From the NCBI RefSeq assembly GCF_025370775.1, contig NZ_JAMXEX010000007.1, positions 124,001 to 188,000 of the forward strand: a DNA stretch of 64,000 bases, in the 5' to 3' direction. The notes beneath the pieces were generated by a model. The model was not told the origin of the DNA, did no database searches, and saw only the letters and a list, made by a program, of their open reading frames with translations. The stretch is from Ancylothrix sp. D3o (lineage in GTDB: Bacteria > Cyanobacteriota > Cyanobacteriia > Cyanobacteriales > Oscillatoriaceae). Positions 16,421-26,585 of this stretch are shown here, piece by piece. The first letter of the stretch is position 1, and the number at the start of each line of letters is the position of its first letter. Made by a program: the position numbers and the translations under genes.

Positions 16421-19051
16421 ATGTGCAGTAACATGGCAAACGACCGGCAAGCTGAACAAAAACCGACGGACTTGAAAAACAAAATTACAGAGATTGAGTG
16501 TATTGAACACGCCAATTTTGCTGGAAATGAAGATATAGAAAATAATGTTTATGTTCGGGTGGCTGCTTTAGAAGAAGCCAATGCCAGATTATTAGCAGAA
16601 ATAGAAAGGCGAAAGCAGGCGGAACAAGCGTTAAAAGAACAACAGGAATTTTTGCGAATGGTGATTGCCAATGCGCCTCTTACACTTTGGGCGCTTGATG
16701 CTAATGGGGTGTTTACATTTTCGGAAGGAAAGCTATTAGAAAAGTTGGGAATAAAAGCAGGGGAAGAAGTTGGAAAATCGGTTTTTGAAGTGTACCGGCA
16801 GGTTCCGGAAATTGTCGAAAATAGCCGTCGTGCTTTGCGGGGAGAAACGTTTGCCGCTACTGTAGAATTGGCAGGATTAGCTTTTGAATCGTGGTACCGG
16901 CCGGTTTTGAATAATAGGGGCGAAGTTATCGCAGTGATTGGGGCTGCATTTGATATTACTGATCGCAAACAAATGGAAGAAGATTTGCGAGAAAGTGAAA
17001 GAAAAAATAGCAGTTTGTTGAGTGCGATTCCTGATTTAATTTTTAGGATGAGCCGTGATGGGACTTATTTGGATATAAAAGCACCAAAAAATAGCCAATT
17101 ATTGATGGCAGTGGAACAGCAAATTGGGCAAAATATTTATGACGTTTTGCCGAGGCCGGTGGCAGAAAAGAGAATGTATTATCTTGAAAGGGCTTTATCC
17201 ACCGGCCAGTTACAAGTTTTTGAATATCAATTACCTTTTCCTGATGTTTATCAGCGTCATTATGAAGCGCGAATTGCGGTGAGTGGCGATTCGGAAGTGT
17301 TAACAATTGTGCGGGATATTACGGAAAGAAAATACGCCCAACAAGCCTTACAAGAAGCAAAAGATCATCTACAAGCTGTGTTAGATGCGGTGCCGGGGTG
17401 TGTTTCTTGGGTGAGTTCAGATTTGAAATATTTGGGAGTTAATGGTTACTTAGCAGATATTTTTAAACTGTCTCCAGAAAGTTTTATGGGCCAAGAAGTA
17501 GGCTTTTTGCAAGCGGCGGGTAAATTGCGAGAACTTTTAGCAGATTTTTTTAAGTCGTCCAATTGGGAATACTGCCAAGAAATTGAGACAAATATATCAG
17601 GAGAAGCGCGCCAGCATTTAGTTTTTGCTCAAAAGTATAATTCAGGAAAGATGGCGGTTTGTGTGGGGGTGGATATTAGCAAATTAAAAAAAGCCGAAGC
17701 CGAGCGAATGAAGGCAGAAATCAAATTACGAGAAACGCAAGAACATGACCGACTTTTAGCAGAAATTGCTTTGAGAATTCACCAGTCTTTAGATTTGCAA
17801 GAAATTCTGCAAACAACTGTTGATGAAGTCCGGCATTTTTTGCAAGCAGATCGGGTTTATATTGGGTATTTAGATGAAAATGCGGATGGCAGAATTGTGG
17901 CGGAATCTGTTTTGTCTGGGTTTCCTTCTGTGTTGGATTTTGTTACAGCCAGCACTCTTTATCGGGAGGAAATAAAACCATTATTTGACAGCAATTCTGT
18001 TCGGGTTGTGAATGATATTAGCCTAGCAAATTTTTCGCATTATTTAGCAGAGTTTTATGACAAGTATCAGATTAAAGCTAGTCTGACGGTGCGGATTATT
18101 TTGGATGAAGAACCCTTTGGCTTATTGGGGGTAAATCAGTGTGCTGCTGCTCGGAATTGGGAGGTATTTGAGATTGAATTGCTGGAACGACTGGCGACGC
18201 AAGTAGCGATTGCTATTAAACAAGCAAAACTCTATAAAAAGTTGGAAAATCATAAGGATGATTTAGAAAGACAAGTGACCGCAAGAACGGCGGAACTGCA
18301 AGAAAGAAATCAAGAATTGCAAGAGTTGAACCGGCTCAAGGATTTATTTTTACACGCGGTAACGCATGACCTCCGCACGCCGGTGATGGGGTCATTATTG
18401 GTGTTGAATAATTTATTGAATTTGGGTGAAATTAATGGAGCTTTAAGCTCGGTAATTTCTGTGCCTAGTTCGATTTTAAAGCGGATGAAACAAGGAGCCG
18501 AACGACAGTTAAAAATGATTAATTCATTGCTGGAAGTGCACGCAACTGAAGTGCGAGGAATGCGGTTACAGTGCGAGCCGGTTTGTCTGAGAGAAATGAT
18601 GCAAAATATATTGGAAGATTTACAGCCTTTGCTGCTTGAAAATCAAGCTTTGCTCAGGTGTGAAATTTCCCCGAATTTACCTTTGGTAATGGCTGATTCG
18701 GCGCAGTTGTGGCGGGTGTTTGAAAATTTAATTGTCAATGCTTTAAAACACAATCCCCCAGGGTTAGAGTTAAGTTTTACGGCTATTTGTGAAGGGGGAG
18801 AAAGCAATTTTGATGGCCAAATTATTCGCTGCGCCCTGAAAGATAATGGTGTGGGAATGACTCAGGAACAATGCGAGAAGCTTTTTGATCTTTACACTCG
18901 TGGTAGTAATATGCGCCGCTCAATGGGGTTGGGTTTGGGGTTATATTTATGTCGGCAAATTATTGCGGCTCATCAAGGCGAAATTGGTGCTATCAGTACG
19001 CCTGGTGCCGGTGCGACTTTTTGGTTTACTTTGCCGGTTTTTAAGCCCTGA
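16421..19051 (+). CDS. PAS-PAS-PAS-GAF sensor histidine kinase
   Basis: An 876-residue soluble histidine kinase without membrane helices. After a short coiled coil (ARLLAEIERRKQAEQAL), three PAS units follow at about residues 75-190, 195-305 and 310-425, each ending in a DITDRK/DITERK/DISKLK PAC-like element. A phytochrome-type GAF domain spans about 450-610 (ADRVYIGYLDENADGRIVAES...). A coiled-coil linker leads to the HisKA box with the phosphoacceptor His649 in THDLRTPVMG. The ATPase domain has its N box in FENLIVNALKHNP, G1 in LKDNGVGM and G2 in SMGLGLGLYLCRQII. The GAF lacks an obvious bilin-binding CH pair, so light sensing is not indicated. No receiver is fused. The nearest regulator gene, 7.5 kb downstream, need not be its partner. 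The ATG at 16421 has AAAGGA at good spacing. Confidence 0.9.
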   Translation: MCSNMANDRQAEQKPTDLKNKITEIECIEHANFAGNEDIENNVYVRVAALEEANARLLAEIERRKQAEQALKEQQEFLRMVIANAPLTLWALDANGVFTFSEGKLLEKLGIKAGEEVGKSVFEVYRQVPEIVENSRRALRGETFAATVELAGLAFESWYRPVLNNRGEVIAVIGAAFDITDRKQMEEDLRESERKNSSLLSAIPDLIFRMSRDGTYLDIKAPKNSQLLMAVEQQIGQNIYDVLPRPVAEKRMYYLERALSTGQLQVFEYQLPFPDVYQRHYEARIAVSGDSEVLTIVRDITERKYAQQALQEAKDHLQAVLDAVPGCVSWVSSDLKYLGVNGYLADIFKLSPESFMGQEVGFLQAAGKLRELLADFFKSSNWEYCQEIETNISGEARQHLVFAQKYNSGKMAVCVGVDISKLKKAEAERMKAEIKLRETQEHDRLLAEIALRIHQSLDLQEILQTTVDEVRHFLQADRVYIGYLDENADGRIVAESVLSGFPSVLDFVTASTLYREEIKPLFDSNSVRVVNDISLANFSHYLAEFYDKYQIKASLTVRIILDEEPFGLLGVNQCAAARNWEVFEIELLERLATQVAIAIKQAKLYKKLENHKDDLERQVTARTAELQERNQELQELNRLKDLFLHAVTHDLRTPVMGSLLVLNNLLNLGEINGALSSVISVPSSILKRMKQGAERQLKMINSLLEVHATEVRGMRLQCEPVCLREMMQNILEDLQPLLLENQALLRCEISPNLPLVMADSAQLWRVFENLIVNALKHNPPGLELSFTAICEGGESNFDGQIIRCALKDNGVGMTQEQCEKLFDLYTRGSNMRRSMGLGLGLYLCRQIIAAHQGEIGAISTPGAGATFWFTLPVFKP

Positions 19052-19319
19052 GCGTGTGATCCCTGATCCCTTTCCGAAGGGTCACTTGTGCAGAGATCCG
19101 GGCTTTGTCTCCACTTTTTTTATTGGCATTTGGATATTAAAACCTGGCAACTGGTTAAGAAAAACTTTATAAACTAGGCATAAATTTCTTAAAAAATTCC
19201 CCGGATTTTTTAGATAGTTATGATTATCCTGTTCAATCAAAGCAAGGTTGCCGGCCAAACGTTCCTTTGCTATGATGTCAATAATCAAAATTCCTTAAAA
19301 ATTCAAGCTCTTGTAAACA

Positions 19320-19440
19320 CCCAAGAAGCCCTTTTTTATTCATCTTGGGTGCACTACGCGCCACTTGCGCGGACATCTGGGTACATCTGCGTTGCGCTAC
19401 GCACCGCTTGCTCCTAAGCGTAGTGAGCGATAGCGTTACA
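19320..19440. repeat. cluster of inverted repeats before the NRPS gene
   Basis: CCCAAGA (19320-19326) pairs with TCTTGGG (19343-19349). CTACGC (19397-19402) pairs with GCGTAG (19418-19423) within a GCGCTACGC...GCGTAGTGAGCG unit of the type that forms dispersed repetitive palindromes in filamentous cyanobacteria. ACATCTG-like words recur three times. The rest of the 416-base gap (19052-19467) shows no gene. The block could act as a terminator for the kinase transcript or as a leader structure for the NRPS. Confidence 0.55.
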
Positions 19441-19467
19441 TCTGCTGTTCCAAGAGAAAAATTATTT

Positions 19468-22400
19468 ATGCAACCAGAATCCCAAAATTTCAATTTGAAT
19501 TCAACAACATTTAACCAGATTTTAGTTGAAAGCACTAAGCTAAAACAGTATCGGATAGATGTTTGTATTCACCAGTTAATCGAAGCAACAGCGCTTGGCA
19601 ACCCTGATGCCATAGCGGTCATATTTGGCCAGGAAAAACTTACTTATCAAGAACTTAATAAAAAAGCGAATCAACTCGCTCATCACTTACAAAAACTAGG
19701 CGCTGGGCCTGAATTTTTGGTGGGAATTTGTGTTGAGCGTTCCCTAGAAATGATAATTGGTGTTTTAGGAATTTTAAAAGCAGGAGCAGCCTACGTTCCT
19801 CTTGATCCAACCTATCCAAAAGACCGGCTCACCTTTATTCTTGGAAATACAAAAGCGCGAATTGTTCTCACCCAGCAGCACCTTTTAAATATCGAAAATT
19901 GTGCCGGAATTTATGAAAAACAAGGAGCGGAAATTATCTGTTTAGATACCGACTGGCCGGTGATTTCTCAAGAGAGTGAAGAAACGCCCATCAGTGCAGT
20001 TAAGCCAGAAAATCTCGCTTACATTATTCACACTTCTGGGTCAACTGGCACCCCCAAAGGCGTGCAAATTATGCACCAGGGGGTTTGTAATTTAGCCGCT
20101 GCCCAAATTCAAATTTTTAATATTCAACCCCAGGACAAAATTCTGCAATTTGCTTCTTTGAGTTTTGATGCTTCCGTGTGGGAAATAATTATGGCATTGG
20201 TGCCGGGTGCTACCCTAATTTTAGCAAAACAAGAAAGCCTTTTACCAGGCCGGGCTTTTCTTCAATTGTTACAAGAACTAAAAATTACAACTCTCACCAT
20301 TCCCCCTTCAATTTTGACGCTTTTACCGCCCGAAGAATTACCACTATTAAAAACAATTATTGTCGCTGGGGAAGCCTGTCCTCCCAATTTGGTTAGCCGG
20401 TGGGCAAATAACAGAAGATTTTTTAACGCCTATGGGCCCACAGAAATCACAGTTTGCGCCACCGTTTTTGAATGTTCAACAAATACCGACACACCGGCCA
20501 TTGGTCAGCCCATTTTGAATACAGAAATTTACATTTTAGACAGTAATTTACAGCCGGTGGAGGAGGGATTTGCCGGGGAAATGTATATTGGGAGTGCCGG
20601 TGTCGCCAGAGGCTATTTAAACCAGCCTTCCTTAACCGCAGAACGCTTTATTCCCAACTTTTTAAAAAGCCCTAATAACGATTTCCCAATTCTTTATAAA
20701 ACAGGTGATATTGTTCGTTATTTACCCGATGGAAACATTGAATATGTCGGACGTAGCGACTATCAAGTAAAAATTCGGGGATTTCGCATTGAACCAGGGG
20801 AAATAGAGGCCATTATAAATCAACATCCCGCTGTCCAAACCTCCGTAGTAACAGCCCCAGAAAAAAGCCGCTTAGTTGCCTATATTTTGCCAAAATCAAA
20901 CTATCAATTGCCCCAAGAAAACGAACAAATTTCTCAATGGCAAAGCCTCTATGAACAAACCTACAGCCAAACCTCAACAGAAATAGACCCCAGATATAAC
21001 TTTAGTAATTGGAATAGCAGTTACACCGGCCTCGCTATTCCCGAAAACGAAATGCTCAAATGGGTAGAAAGCACCACCGACCGCATTTTATCACTCAAAC
21101 CAAATCGCGTTTTAGAAATTGGTTGTGGCACCGGCCTTTTATTATTACGAATTGCACCTCAATGTAGTTACTATCACGGCCTAGATTTTTCCCAACAAGC
21201 TATCAACTACCTGCAAGAACAAATAAACACAAAATTTTTTCTTCCCCAAGTTAAACTTTCTCAAGGAGATGCTGCTAACTTGCAAAACTTTGAACCTAAA
21301 AGTTTTGACACCATAATCATTAACTCAGTCATCCAATACTTCCCTAATATTGACTACCTAAACAGCATCATAAAAAATGCCCTTTCCCTGCTAAAAGCTG
21401 GCGGCAATTTGTTTGTAGGCGATGTAAGAAACTATGAGCTTTTGGAAGCTTTTCATGCTTCTATTCAAATTAATAATGCCCCAGCTAACCTTAAGCGAGA
21501 GCAATTAAAACAGCGTATCCAAAACCAAGTTAAACAAGAAGAAGAACTTCTTATCTCTCCAAGTTTTTTTGCCCAACTTCCCCAGAATTTCCCCGAAATT
21601 GGCAGCTTAGAAATTCAGCTAAAACGCGGAGAATTTCAGAATGAGTTAACAAAATTTCGGTACGACGTAATTTTAAGAACCAGCCAAAATTCAGAATTTA
21701 GTCCACAAATAGAAAATTTGCCATCTCCGATCTCCCTCGAACAACTCCAAGAATATCTCCAACAAAACCAAACAGAAAACTTCACAATCTGTCAAATTCC
21801 AGATGCCAGAACGTTTAGAGAAATCCAAATATTAGAATGGTTAAACAGCAATAGTTGTGAAACTATGGGAGAATTTTTATCTCGTCAAGTAGAAAAAACA
21901 GGTATCGATCCAGAAAAACTCTGGCAACTTGGCGAACAACTTTCCTATGACATCACCCTGACTTTATCCCACACCCCCGGATACTTCGATGCTACTTTCA
22001 AAAATTTAAACCCAAGCGCACAAAACTCTCTGAATGATAGCCATATTAACCTTGAAAAAGATGCTAATTCCTTACAATCAAACTCGCCTATTATTGCCGG
22101 GAATTTTCCAGAAAATACAATTTATGCCAATAATCCTTTAAAAACCAAACTTAACCGGCAACTCATCCCCTTATTACGCGAATTTTTGCAACAAAAACTA
22201 CCTCCTTACCAAGTCCCCAACGCTTATGTATTGTTGGAAACTTTACCCCTGACTCCTAACGGAAAAATAGACCGCGCAGCATTACCCTCACTACCAGAAA
22301 ATTTGCGTGATGAAAACAGCTTTGTTGCGCCTCGCACACCCTTAGAAAAAAGCATTGCTGATATTTGGGCAGAAGTTTTTGGCGTTGAACAAATTGGCAT

Positions 22401-25400
22401 TCACGAGCATTTTTTAGAGTTAGGCGGTCATTCATTACTTGCCACGCAGATCCTTACCCGTGTGCGAGAAACTTTAAATGTGCAATTGCCATTAAAAGCC
22501 TTTTTCGACACCGGCACTATTGCAGAACTTGCCAAACAAATTGTCACCTTTCCGCAATTATCTCCTGGCAAAATTCTCTCCCCAATAACAAATCACCAAT
22601 CCCCCATCCCCCTCTATTTCGGCCAAGAACAAATCTGGTTTTTGTCACAAGTTTATCCAGATTTACCTTTATATAACCAACCTTTTACCATTTCAATTCC
22701 TGGCATTATTGATGTGCCGGCCTTGCAATTAGCTCTGGATAAAATCATCGAACGTCACCAAATTTTACGCACAAATTTTGATGTAGTAGATGGCGAGCCG
22801 GTGCAAGTGATCCAACCCACTTTTGTATGGCCTTTGTCTGTTATTAACCTCGAAAATTATCCCGAAAACCAGCGGGAAGCCGAACTTTTAAAACAAGCAA
22901 CCTTAGAAGCTAAACAAAAATTTGATTTAAGAAAAACGCCTTTAGTTAGAGGCACATTATATATCGTTGGGAAAAATGACAACCGGCTTGTTTTAACCAT
23001 TCATCATATTATTTTTGATGGCTTTTCTTTATATGATGTCATGCTGCGGGAATTAGCCGCCTTGTATGAAGCTTATAAAACCGGCCAACGTTCTCCCTTG
23101 CCAGAATTGCCGGTGCAATATGCTGATTTTTGCGCTTATTCTCGCAGAGTAAATCAAAGCGACAAACTCAAGCCCCAAACTGAATTTTGGCAACAAAAAC
23201 TTGCTAATTTACCCACATTAGATTTACCCACAGACCGGCCCCGTTTGCAAGCTTCAACCTATCGCGGTGCAAGGCAACCTTTATTTTTGTCAAAAACCCT
23301 CACAGACAACCTTAAAACGCTTTTTAAGCAGTCAGGTGTAACGTTATTTGTTACCCTTCTCGCAGCCTTCAAAACCCTGCTTTACCGCTACACCGGCAGC
23401 GAAGATATCCCCATCACTACCCCCACTGCGGGAAGAAACTTTGCAGAAACCGAAAAATTAATTGGATTTTTCCTCAATCTTCTGATTATTCGCTCTTCTG
23501 TTAACGGCGAATTAACATTTACAGAATTGCTACAAAAAACCCAAGAATTAACCTTAGAAGCTTATGCTCACCAACCCCTCATCGAACCGCGAACAAATTA
23601 CCAAATCTTATTTACTTTAGAACCTCCCGCCCCAAATTTGGCTGGATGGAGTGCGAGTCATTTTGATATTGATACCGGCACTTCTAAATTTGATTTATCG
23701 CTGGAACTTTACGAGACAGTGCAAGGATTAACTGGCCGCATTGAATACAGTTCAGATTTATTTGACAGCGCGACAATAGAGCGGATGATAGGACACTATG
23801 AAACCTTACTTGATGCAGTTGTTAAAAACCCTGATTTGCCGTTAAGCCAACTGTCATTATTAACCCCACCCGAACGTCATCAAATTTTAATTGAGTGGAA
23901 TAACACCCAGCAAAATTATCCACAAGATAAATGCTTGCATCAGTTATTTGAAGCGCAAGTAAAACGCACCCCCGATGCGGTGGCGGTTATTGACCCCCAA
24001 ACTAAAGATAACATTACCTACAAACAACTCAATGCCAAAGCGAATAAACTAGCCCACTACTTACAAAAACTAGGAGTGAAAAAAGAAGTTTTGGTGGGCA
24101 TTTGTATGGAAAGATCAATTCAGTTAATTACCGCTGTTTTGGCAGTTTTAAAAGCCGGTGGAGCCTATGTACCACTTGACCCAAATTATCCAGCAGAGCG
24201 GCTAAATTTAATATTAGAAGATGCAAAAGTGCCGGTTTTACTCACCAAATCTCGCATTTTTAAAGAGCGTAGCGAGTTATCAGCAAAAGTTGGGCAAATT
24301 ATTTGTTTAGATCAAGAAGAAATACTGGCCGATGAAAGTGAAAAAAACCCGATATCTGGGGTAACACTTGACAATTTAGCTTATGTAATGTACACATCAG
24401 GTTCCACCGGCACCCCCAAAGGTGTCATGGCTTTACACCGCTGTCCAGTCAACCGTTTTTATGGAGAAATTTACCCCTTAGAACCAAACGAAGTTTGCTG
24501 TCAAAAAACATCCTTAAATTTCGTTGATTCTCTTTGGGAAATCTTCATGCCATTAATGCACGGACTGCCTACAGTTATTATCAGCAATGAAGTTTTAAAA
24601 GACCCCCCTCGCCTTATTGAAACTTTAGCAAAATATCATGTAACCCGCCTGATGTTGGTGCCATCTTTACTGCGGATTTTGCTCGATACAGAAACTAATT
24701 TACAAAACAAATTGCCCAAATTAAAATACTGGTTTTGTGGAGGAGAAGCGTTAGCTACCGAGTTAGCAAATCGTTTTAAGCAACAAATGCCGGAAGCAAT
24801 TTTAATGAATCTTTATGGCTTATCAGAATTGTGGGATGTAACGTGGCATCAGCCTCACCAAGAAATGAATTATGGCGCATTTATTCCCAATGGAAAGCCT
24901 TTATCTAATGTCCAAGTTTATCTTTTAGACAAACATCTTCAACCTGTGCCGGTGGGAGTTCCGGGTGAAATTTATGTCGGCGGACATGGAGTTAGTCGCG
25001 GTTATTTAAACCGGCCTAACTTAACGGCAAAAAGTTTTATAAAAATGGAAGATTTGGGGCTGGCGACAAGTGAATTATTTCCCCAAAACTCCCTGCCTAA
25101 TTCCCAATCTGTCATTTACAAAACCGGCGATTTAGGGCGTTATTTGCCAGACGGAACTATTGAATATTTTGGACGCAGCGATTATCAAGTAAAAATTCGC
25201 GGTTTTCGCGTAGAGATCGGCGAAATTGAACACTTGGTAGAACAAGATGGTAGAGTAAAACAAGCGGTGGTAGTGCCGGTTTTAGCAGAGGAAAGTCAGC
25301 GTTTAGTCGCCTATGTAGTGCCGCATTCTGGCGAAACCATTTCTGGCAATAAATTGCGCCGTTTTTTAAAAGCCAAATTGCCCGACTATATGCTACCTTC

Positions 25401-26559
25401 TGCTTTTGTGATTTTAAAAAAATTGCCAATGACTCCCAGTGGAAAAGTCAACAGACGTGCATTGCCGGTGCCGGTTTTTAACAACTTGGAAAGAGAAAAA
25501 GATTTTGTAGCCCCTCAAGATGAAGTTGAAAAAAAATTAAAATTAATTTGGGAAAACTTGTTAAAAATTCGTTCAATTAGCATCAAAGATAACTTTTTTG
25601 AAATCGGCGGTCATTCCTTATTAGCGGTGCGTTTATTTGCAGAAATTGAAAAGAAATTTGCCAAAAAATTACCGCTAGGCACGTTGTTTGAAGCTCCGAC
25701 AATTGAGCAATTAGCCCAGATTTTGCGAAGCGATAACAAGACGCAATGCCGGTTGTTAGTGCCAATTCAACCAGAAGGAAGCAAACCGCCTTTGTTTTGC
25801 ATTCATGCACTTGGTGGAAATGTGCTTTCTTACCAGCTATTGTCACAATATTTAGGTAAAGATCAGCCTGTTTATGGGTTGCAAGCGCGGGGCGTCGATG
25901 GGCTAGAACTTCCTAACAGCAATTTGCAAGAAATGGCTGCTAACTATATTCAAGAAATCCGCTCTGTACAACCGCAGGGGCCCTACTATTTGGCAGGTCA
26001 TTCACTGGGAGGGTTGATAGCTTTTGAAATGGCACAACAGCTTATTAGGGAGGGGGAAAAACTGGCATTTCTGGGGTTGTTTGATTCGTTTAGCCGAACA
26101 TTATTAGATGAGGAAGAACCTCCATTTTTGGAGCAGCTTTCAATTCATTGGTTGAATCTTTCTCGCAAGGGAAATAAAGATAAAATCATTTATATAATTG
26201 ATCGGATTTGGTGGAAAATAGAGGCGCTGTGGGAATATATAAATAAGCAGGTTTATTTGTGGCGAGGATTGCCTTCTCCTTCTGAACTTCCGGAACATTT
26301 AACAGCAGTTATCCAAGGAAATATGCAGGCAGTAAGAAGTTATGTTCCGCAAATTTATCCAGGCAGTATAACGTTGTTTCGTTCTCTTGAACGCCCGACA
26401 AAAAACTCTTACGATCCGTTGTTGGGATGGGGTGATTTAGTGGCTGGAGGTATGGAAATTGTCGAGGTGCCGGGGCATCATTCCACAATGATTGTTGAGC
26501 CTCGTGTGCGCTTTTTGGCAGCGGCGATAAAAAATTGTTTGGAGAAAGTGGAGAAATAA
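19468..26559 (+). CDS. two-module nonribosomal peptide synthetase, A-nMT-T-C-A-T-TE
   Basis: This 2363-residue synthetase starts directly with an adenylation domain, as loading modules do. A1 has HTSGSTGTPKG near residue 190, FDASVWE, NAYGPTE and YKTGDIVRYLPDG. An N-methyltransferase is inserted in its C-terminal part (VLEIGCGTG near 548, like McyA), before NGKIDR. The first carrier site is LGGHSLL near 984. The condensation domain has the intact HHIIFDG motif near 1178. A2 shows YTSGSTGTPKG near 1641, the second carrier site IGGHSLLA is near 2046, and a type I thioesterase ends the protein (GHSLGG near 2176, GHHS near the end). Aligned by hand to GrsA, the A1 code reads DAWTIAAVCK (Phe-like). 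The A2 code lacks the usual Asp235 (V-D-W...) and resembles beta-alanine-type domains. The product is predicted to be a short N-methylated peptide. No transporter, PPTase or tailoring gene is adjacent. The frame is open upstream to 19345; ATG 19468 begins family-like sequence. Confidence 0.93.
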   Translation: MQPESQNFNLNSTTFNQILVESTKLKQYRIDVCIHQLIEATALGNPDAIAVIFGQEKLTYQELNKKANQLAHHLQKLGAGPEFLVGICVERSLEMIIGVLGILKAGAAYVPLDPTYPKDRLTFILGNTKARIVLTQQHLLNIENCAGIYEKQGAEIICLDTDWPVISQESEETPISAVKPENLAYIIHTSGSTGTPKGVQIMHQGVCNLAAAQIQIFNIQPQDKILQFASLSFDASVWEIIMALVPGATLILAKQESLLPGRAFLQLLQELKITTLTIPPSILTLLPPEELPLLKTIIVAGEACPPNLVSRWANNRRFFNAYGPTEITVCATVFECSTNTDTPAIGQPILNTEIYILDSNLQPVEEGFAGEMYIGSAGVARGYLNQPSLTAERFIPNFLKSPNNDFPILYKTGDIVRYLPDGNIEYVGRSDYQVKIRGFRIEPGEIEAIINQHPAVQTSVVTAPEKSRLVAYILPKSNYQLPQENEQISQWQSLYEQTYSQTSTEIDPRYNFSNWNSSYTGLAIPENEMLKWVESTTDRILSLKPNRVLEIGCGTGLLLLRIAPQCSYYHGLDFSQQAINYLQEQINTKFFLPQVKLSQGDAANLQNFEPKSFDTIIINSVIQYFPNIDYLNSIIKNALSLLKAGGNLFVGDVRNYELLEAFHASIQINNAPANLKREQLKQRIQNQVKQEEELLISPSFFAQLPQNFPEIGSLEIQLKRGEFQNELTKFRYDVILRTSQNSEFSPQIENLPSPISLEQLQEYLQQNQTENFTICQIPDARTFREIQILEWLNSNSCETMGEFLSRQVEKTGIDPEKLWQLGEQLSYDITLTLSHTPGYFDATFKNLNPSAQNSLNDSHINLEKDANSLQSNSPIIAGNFPENTIYANNPLKTKLNRQLIPLLREFLQQKLPPYQVPNAYVLLETLPLTPNGKIDRAALPSLPENLRDENSFVAPRTPLEKSIADIWAEVFGVEQIGIHEHFLELGGHSLLATQILTRVRETLNVQLPLKAFFDTGTIAELAKQIVTFPQLSPGKILSPITNHQSPIPLYFGQEQIWFLSQVYPDLPLYNQPFTISIPGIIDVPALQLALDKIIERHQILRTNFDVVDGEPVQVIQPTFVWPLSVINLENYPENQREAELLKQATLEAKQKFDLRKTPLVRGTLYIVGKNDNRLVLTIHHIIFDGFSLYDVMLRELAALYEAYKTGQRSPLPELPVQYADFCAYSRRVNQSDKLKPQTEFWQQKLANLPTLDLPTDRPRLQASTYRGARQPLFLSKTLTDNLKTLFKQSGVTLFVTLLAAFKTLLYRYTGSEDIPITTPTAGRNFAETEKLIGFFLNLLIIRSSVNGELTFTELLQKTQELTLEAYAHQPLIEPRTNYQILFTLEPPAPNLAGWSASHFDIDTGTSKFDLSLELYETVQGLTGRIEYSSDLFDSATIERMIGHYETLLDAVVKNPDLPLSQLSLLTPPERHQILIEWNNTQQNYPQDKCLHQLFEAQVKRTPDAVAVIDPQTKDNITYKQLNAKANKLAHYLQKLGVKKEVLVGICMERSIQLITAVLAVLKAGGAYVPLDPNYPAERLNLILEDAKVPVLLTKSRIFKERSELSAKVGQIICLDQEEILADESEKNPISGVTLDNLAYVMYTSGSTGTPKGVMALHRCPVNRFYGEIYPLEPNEVCCQKTSLNFVDSLWEIFMPLMHGLPTVIISNEVLKDPPRLIETLAKYHVTRLMLVPSLLRILLDTETNLQNKLPKLKYWFCGGEALATELANRFKQQMPEAILMNLYGLSELWDVTWHQPHQEMNYGAFIPNGKPLSNVQVYLLDKHLQPVPVGVPGEIYVGGHGVSRGYLNRPNLTAKSFIKMEDLGLATSELFPQNSLPNSQSVIYKTGDLGRYLPDGTIEYFGRSDYQVKIRGFRVEIGEIEHLVEQDGRVKQAVVVPVLAEESQRLVAYVVPHSGETISGNKLRRFLKAKLPDYMLPSAFVILKKLPMTPSGKVNRRALPVPVFNNLEREKDFVAPQDEVEKKLKLIWENLLKIRSISIKDNFFEIGGHSLLAVRLFAEIEKKFAKKLPLGTLFEAPTIEQLAQILRSDNKTQCRLLVPIQPEGSKPPLFCIHALGGNVLSYQLLSQYLGKDQPVYGLQARGVDGLELPNSNLQEMAANYIQEIRSVQPQGPYYLAGHSLGGLIAFEMAQQLIREGEKLAFLGLFDSFSRTLLDEEEPPFLEQLSIHWLNLSRKGNKDKIIYIIDRIWWKIEALWEYINKQVYLWRGLPSPSELPEHLTAVIQGNMQAVRSYVPQIYPGSITLFRSLERPTKNSYDPLLGWGDLVAGGMEIVEVPGHHSTMIVEPRVRFLAAAIKNCLEKVEK

Positions 26560-26585
26560 CTTAAACCGCCCCGGCAAATTCAAAC

